This document shows, piece after piece, positions 58,539 to 64,000 of a stretch of DNA of 64,000 nt (position 1 is the first letter of the stretch; each line of letters opens with the position of its first letter). The DNA comes from Nissolia schottii (Eukaryota > Streptophyta > Magnoliopsida > Fabales > Fabaceae). Below the pieces are notes generated by a model. That model was given only the letters and a program-made list of their open reading frames with translations, was not told the DNA's origin and searched no databases. Position numbers and translations under genes: made by a program. The stretch covers positions 585,574 through 649,573 of the forward strand of contig QANU01073741.1 of the NCBI GenBank assembly GCA_003254905.1. The letters are read 5' to 3'.

Positions 58539-59600
58539 CCAACATTTTAAAGATGCGTGAACAAACATCTCAAGCACACATAAACAAATATTACAGAATT
58601 GATGAATAAACATTTTCACATATGGAAGCAAAATAAAATGGGACTCGCAACACATTAAATGTCAAAAAGTAAGTGCCTCACGTTAAACGGACATTATCAA
58701 ACACAAAAAAATAAAATAAAATGAGACTCACACCAACTAAATAGCGAAGAATAAATGTTGCACTCTCTCGTTCTGTCTTTCACTCTCTCATAAACAAACA
58801 TTATACTGCAAATAAACAAATATTATAACACTAAAAAATAAACACTACAAAACTCATAAATAAGTATTATAATATAGATAAATTAACATTATACTACATG
58901 AGCACAAACATTACTATAATATTTCTATATAAAGTGAATTACTCCGCACTTTGTGGATCTTAATTATGGCACTTGGTGATTTCATATCGTGATTTCAAGT
59001 ATATCTTGCGCTTCATTTGATGCGAGTTTTTAGTGTGCTTAGGTGGATTTTTATGCCATCACTAATTTGCTTCCACTGATTTTGTCTCGTAGCAGTAAAT
59101 TTTTCTTAATTATCACAAATTTGAACGCCAACCAACGCACACAATTTCGAGCTTCAGGGCGCTCTCCGCCTGTCCCTTTCAACATCAACAAAGTCAGAAA
59201 GGCTTGAATATATTGAGTGAAAAATAGAGAAGATATAGTAAACAAATCTTATCATCTTTATTACTACTACTTTGTGGGATTGTAGTTAGCAAAATTGTAT
59301 GTACTACTTAATTTAAGAGAGTTTTCATTGAAAAACACTGTAATAACCTTTTGCGTAAGAAAGATGGTTGACAATAGAGTATAGCGAGCGAAAATGGCGT
59401 CGGGTTAGGCTTTAACTTAAATAAATTTAATCTATTTTTAAATTATTTAGTGGATTTTTTACAAAAAAAATGGGAAACAAAATATTAAAAACCAAAATTT
59501 GGATCAATTTTCAATTTTACATTCGTATAGTTTTAAAGAATTGAGATCAATAACGTGAAAATTGATTTCAGGTTTACACGAAAAACGTGAAGAATCTTGT
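58539..59600. other. Intergenic, no gene recognised
   Basis: AT-rich DNA with repeated AAACATTAT and AAATAAACA words (58790-58930). Near 59560 it passes into the hairpin-bearing segment. Confidence 0.5.
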
Positions 59601-59609
59601 AAGGGACAA

Positions 59610-59930
59610 GGGACAGAATGCTGAAATCGGCATATCTGCTTTCGATTTCAGAACTGACATTGTTGACTATGCAATTGGGCGTAGGGGACGAGGAGCAGTG
59701 GGCGCAGGGTACAAGACTGAAATCGGCGAAGCTCGTTATTCTTGCCACATTCATCAGGTCAAATACAAACTCTCCCTCCCTCAGCTCCCTATTTAAACAC
59801 GCTGAGGGCAGTGAAAATCTCACTACCTTTCACTCCCTCAATGTTAAATTTGAAAGAAAATTCTCTTCTTTTCGTCTTCTTTGTAAATTTTTGCTAAGTA
59901 GAAATTATAAAAAATACATTGTTAGTGTGT
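59610..59930 (+). repeat. Left-end-like segment of a PMD/MULE element (GAAATCGCC hairpins plus promoter)
   Basis: Carries GCTGAAATCGGCATATC paired with TTCGATTTCAG (59619-59653) and ACTGAAATCGGCG (59727-59739), the same words as at 17300 and 19950. A TATA-like CTATTTAAAC (59788-59797) and pyrimidine-rich DNA follow, as at 17580. I read it as the 5' part of the element that holds the PMD pseudogene downstream. Confidence 0.55.
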
Positions 59931-60609
59931 AGTGTTGTGAAAAAATCAATTTAGTAAATATGGTAAGAGGGCACATAGATAGAACGATGAACTCGGCATT
60001 ACATTAGGTTTGTTGATAAACATAGTATCATTAATTAATTCTCATATAATTGCAAAATAGAAGAGTTATATAATTTTCTTATTAGAATAGCTTTAATATG
60101 TTTTAAACTTATGTACTTATTTTAAATTATTAATTAATATTGCATACCTACTTGATCTATCCTTTTTAACACTTTTTTTTTGTATTTTAAAAATATTTTC
60201 AAATATATTTTACTAACCACACATAATTAAATTTATTTTATCTCAAGTTATAAAGGGGAATAAAAAAGGAAAAGTTAGCCCACTAATATTTATTCGCATA
60301 TTTTGATATAGTGTTTTTATTTAATTTTTAACCACTGATATTTAGTGGGTCATTTCCCTGCATTTTTTGCATTAATATAATTTATTTTAAAATACATAAT
60401 ATGAAATATCTTTTGATTTTTTCACTAAAACATCATAAATTTATTATGCATAATGTGTCAATTAAACAATTAGATGTAATTAAAAAAAACCTTCAAAATT
60501 AATGATTATTTAAAAATAATATCAATAAAATAAACTAAGAATTATAACCAAATTTATTTATGTTTACTTACTAAACATATAAGATTGTATTGAAAACATT
60601 ATTTTCAAA

Positions 60610-60645
<36 letters not shown>

Positions 60646-61283
60646 AATAAGCTAAGTTCCCAAACATGCTTTTTTTTGGTTCATAGATTCACTTTCAAAT
60701 TATTTTACAAAATAATTGATTCTAACGCATGATAATTATTTTGACAAAAAAATAACACATGATAATTATGAATTAAATAGTCCATTGACATGACTTATTC
60801 ACCCAATATTAGAAGCAATGTTATTAATTAAATTTGATTAAATTACATAATTAGTTTATAATCCTTTTACATTATGATTCAGTAATGCATTGATAAGTGA
60901 CTATAGAAGATTTAGCTTTTATGATGTTTACTATCCATGAAATTTAAGACTTTACTTTTTATCCATTGATAGAATAAAATGTTTTACACTATTATCCAAT
61001 TAAATCTTTTGATATATATATATATAATTTTTGAAGGAGTGACAAATAAAGTCAATCATTTATGCTAATGTGACAATATTTAATTGATTAACAGTGTAAA
61101 GATACTTTATACTTTATTTTTAAGTACGTTGTTAAAAATGAAGATACCGAGTATGCTCTACACTTGCCTCACTGTTAGAGTCCTGTGTACTAGAAACATG
61201 GACTTATTTTTGACATTTAAAAAAAAAGAAGTTACTAATAACACATTTATTAATTTTGTTTATTAATTATTTTATTATTATAG
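59931..61283. other. AT-rich spacer with (AT)n tract
   Basis: Contains a perfect (AT)n microsatellite at about 60612-60641 and otherwise AT-rich DNA. If the flanking parts belong to one element, this is its intron or spacer. Confidence 0.45.
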
Positions 61284-63541
61284 GAGCCGCGAGATTGATG
61301 GAGTAGACACAGAAACATTGAGCCATCGAATCCGTTGATACAAGCCTATCTAGAAAGTGCTAATTTGTGAAAAGTGGCTTCAAAACCCAATATGGTAATC
61401 AACCATGAGCTTGTTAATGCGCTTGTGGAGCGTTGGAGACTGGAGACACATACATTTCATCTACCTCACGGCGAGTGTGCGATAACATTGGAATATGTCA
61501 CAATGTTACTTGGGGTTCGGTGTGATGTCTGTCTATAACAGGACCTGACATAGGACCTGACACAATATTCCTGGGACCGACGCTCCAAAATTTGTGTCAC
61601 GAACTACTTGGGGTAATTCCTAACCCTCTGATATGCAAGGATCGTTCATATTTATGATGTGGTTATGTGAGAATTTGGGCGCTAAGATTCGCGATGATTT
61701 TGATGAGTATGACATGCAGCAAGTAATACAGTGTCATGCCCGTGTATATATCTTCCGCTTGTGTGTTGACATTTTGTTTTGTGACAAGCACAATAATTGG
61801 GTTCATTCCAAGTACTTGGCGTTGCTTCGCAATTTGGACATCATCGGGTCGTATAGCTGGGGTTCAGCTATACTGGTTGTACTTGATAGGCCATTATGTT
61901 GTGCTACGAGTGCCACATGTGCAGGAATCTCTGGTTGTATGGTGCTCCTACAGACGTGAGCGTTTTATAGATTTTCGACACTTGCTCCCACACCATAGGC
62001 CCCAGACCATTATTCGTTTCCCCTTGCGTTGAGTTAAAAAATTATAGTGTATTTGTTATTTGCTAATTTTAATAATATAGTCAATTAAAATTTGTTGATT
62101 TTAATAATACAGTAATTTGTAGATGCCCGACATATGTATATGCTCATCGTGGTTGAACTCGTACGATCATAGAAATAAGAACTGTCATTGAAGATATGCA
62201 CCCATATCAGGTAGGCATTAATTAAAATATTGTTTATGTTAATTGTGCATTAAAGTAGTCAATATTATCTGTATCTAAATTATTCTTTTTCATGCAGTTT
62301 ATATGGCAACTATATCGATATCTGGCTATTAATGCAGTCATTCCAGCAGAGATCTCAAATATGAGAAATACGTGGCTAGTTGTCTGCTCGCTTGGTTGCT
62401 TTGAAATAGTAGAGCGGCATGCAGCTGATCATGTTATGCGGCGATTCGGTTTGGTGCAGACGCTGCCAGTTGGACCTAGTTATAGTGTTTTGAGGAATGA
62501 TCATAATCGGGATTTGAGGGGGAATTAACAATCGCTAGCATTGGTTAAATGGATGCAAAGGCTTGATATATGGATTTAGATGTGGTTGAATCGCATACCA
62601 CTGGCCAATCAAATACTTAATTCTTATAGACCGTCGAAGGAGTATTCGCAGTGGTACATGTATAACGGACATCAATGTTTTATGGACAAATACCATGTGG
62701 ACGACTTGCCTGAGGTTTGGCAGATAATGGCTCTCTTGCTGCCTCATGCCCAGGCAGCCCCAACCCAGGAGTTCTTCAGTCATGCACCACCTCAGGCTCT
62801 TATGACACATTTCTTTGGCCACGCATGCCATATTTTGTTGGCCATGCAACCCCGCATGAATTCTTCACTACTTAATCCCCTATGTAACATGAAGAAGTTT
62901 ATATCTCAGCGCTGACCTTTTACACAGATTTCAATTGGTTAGACGAACAATATGGTGATATGTCTTCTTCGACATTGGAGCAACGACTACAACAAATTGA
63001 TGAAAACTTTGCATTGTTTGCCCCTGGGCCCTCGTTGTCTCATCATCCTCATTACGAACCTCCTCAAGTTGAAGTGACTCCATACAAGAGTTCATTCGAG
63101 GTCGGATCATCTTCTCACGCTGGTGTAGGATCTTCTCATGATAGGGTAAGATGCAGCGGCCACAAACATATGCTAGGAGGTCTTTTTCATGTAGGATCTT
63201 CTTCAAGACCTGTCGAGCCATATGTTCGACCCCCGAGGAGATCTATTGATGATCGTAGAGGTTATTCTGAGCCCTCAGCTCCTACATTGTCGTTTGATCT
63301 GAACAAGCAACCAGAAGAGGGGGTGAACATGGTACACCATCTATCAAACGATCCTATGATCTCAAGGACAACGCCACTATCATCTAGCAAGGGACGAAGA
63401 GGAAACTTAATCACAAATATAGTGAGGCCTGTACAGAGAGGGTGGCAGACAATATTGAGTCGCAGAACCAACAGATGTGGAAGTCCAGCAACTGGCGAAG
63501 GTGACATGCCTACGACCTACCCCTTCAGGTCCGCGATGTGA
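61284..63541 (+). pseudogene. Plant mobile domain (PMD) transposon gene, decayed
   Basis: Frame pieces follow the PMD (PF10536) order seen in MAIN-like proteins and in genes labelled phosphatase 7 long form homolog. They are RLETHTFHLPHGECAITLEY with MLLGV (about 61435-61515), GSYSWGSAILVVL (about 61850), RFIDFRHLLPHHRPQTIIRF (about 61960-62020), FIWQLYRYLA (about 62300) and a VERHAADHVMRRFGLVQTLP block (about 62410-62470). A later open stretch (62960-63538) encodes a Ser/Pro-rich tail with DLNKQPEEG. Several stops and frameshifts, plus AT-rich intron-like gaps, show it is dead. PMD genes are carried by Mutator-like and gypsy elements; the hairpins upstream favour the former. Confidence 0.75.
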
Positions 63542-63880
63542 ACTACGAGATCATGGGATGATAAGGATCCCTGACAGATATATGCCGTCTTGCGCTCCCA
63601 CGGATACTGATGCAGATGTTGATGTCAATAACTAGTGTTTATTTTTTGTTGTAATTTTTTTCACCCATATTATTTTTAATGTAATGTGATATATTAAATA
63701 ATTATTATGTTATTTATAATAATTTTTCGTCCATGTTATTTTTCACCCAGAAATCGACACATGTTTATTAAATAATTGTCAACCACAGTTACATGAATTC
63801 AACAAGGCTACGTCAACCACTCGGCCCCGCACCACTGTGAGGACACTAAGTACTAGTGTGATCTGAACCCCAACAAATAG
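63542..63880. other. 3' side of the PMD pseudogene
   Basis: No further gene. I did not find an inverted copy of the GAAATCGCC hairpins here, so the right end of the PMD element was not located. Confidence 0.4.
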
Positions 63881-64000
63881 TGTAACAACCCCCAGAAATC
63901 GTTACTGGAACACAAGGGACTACTTCCCTTATGAAAGTCTCCTAACGTGCTAATAATGAAAAAGGGGCAGCTTTTATAAATAAAGAGAATTTTTTTTTTT
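63881..64000 (+). mobile_element. Start of an LTR at the window edge
   Basis: The sequence TGTAACAACCCCCAGAAATC has the TGTAACA-CCC start seen at the minus-strand beginning of the LTR at 992-3526. The rest lies outside the window, so the call rests on the terminus alone. Confidence 0.45.

Overview
The window is nuclear DNA from a flowering plant. It has spliced genes with GT-AG introns, (AT)n tracts and several nested plant transposon superfamilies. The short GGGTTAAATAT-type MITEs and the dicot-like protein sequences suggest a legume, but this is inference. Four genes look intact. They are a FUSC-family membrane protein (10756-14994, +, three exons, 810 aa), the 37-aa oligosaccharyltransferase subunit OST4 (15763-15876, -), an intronless histone H4 (20755-21066, +), and a CHX20-like cation/H+ antiporter (44966-52278, +, four exons, 845 aa). 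These are housekeeping or transport functions and form no joint pathway. The FUSC and OST4 genes converge; the others stand alone.

Most of the rest is transposable-element sequence, much of it nested. Positions 1-4816 are the 3' part of a CACTA element with a decayed TNP2-type transposase, subterminal TACCGTCGG repeats and a terminal CACTATAAGAAAAC. A 2.5-kb solo LTR (992-3526) is inserted in it. Positions 4990-9475 hold a nested Stowaway-like MITE and two MULE-type MITEs. Positions 17264-20236 look like a Mutator-like element whose ends are arrays of short hairpins built on GAAATCGCC; between them lie degenerate telomere-like CCCTAAA repeats and a truncated LTR.

Positions 25799-37880 hold a rearranged Ty1/copia element. 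It has 0.3-kb LTRs and a TCCTC target duplication, and 1.7 kb of 3' flank is present after both LTRs. Its reverse transcriptase is split by a 2.7-kb Mutator-like element (30510-33235, perfect 9-bp target duplication). Its RNase H is split by a 1.3-kb solo LTR (34245-35532). After an N gap (38783-39000) comes a second CACTA left end (40786) with a Transposase_24-like pseudogene, then gypsy-type LTR remnants at 43388-43933 and inside CHX20 intron 2.

Downstream of CHX20 are a likely 4-kb solo LTR (53355-57352), a non-autonomous hAT element (57703-58530, perfect 8-bp target duplication), a decayed plant mobile domain (PMD) gene (61284-63541), and the start of another LTR at 63881.

I see no CRISPR array, rRNA, convincing tRNA or organellar sequence. 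The most interesting structures are the hairpin-array ends shared by the Mutator/PMD-type elements and the two-step rearrangement at the copia locus.
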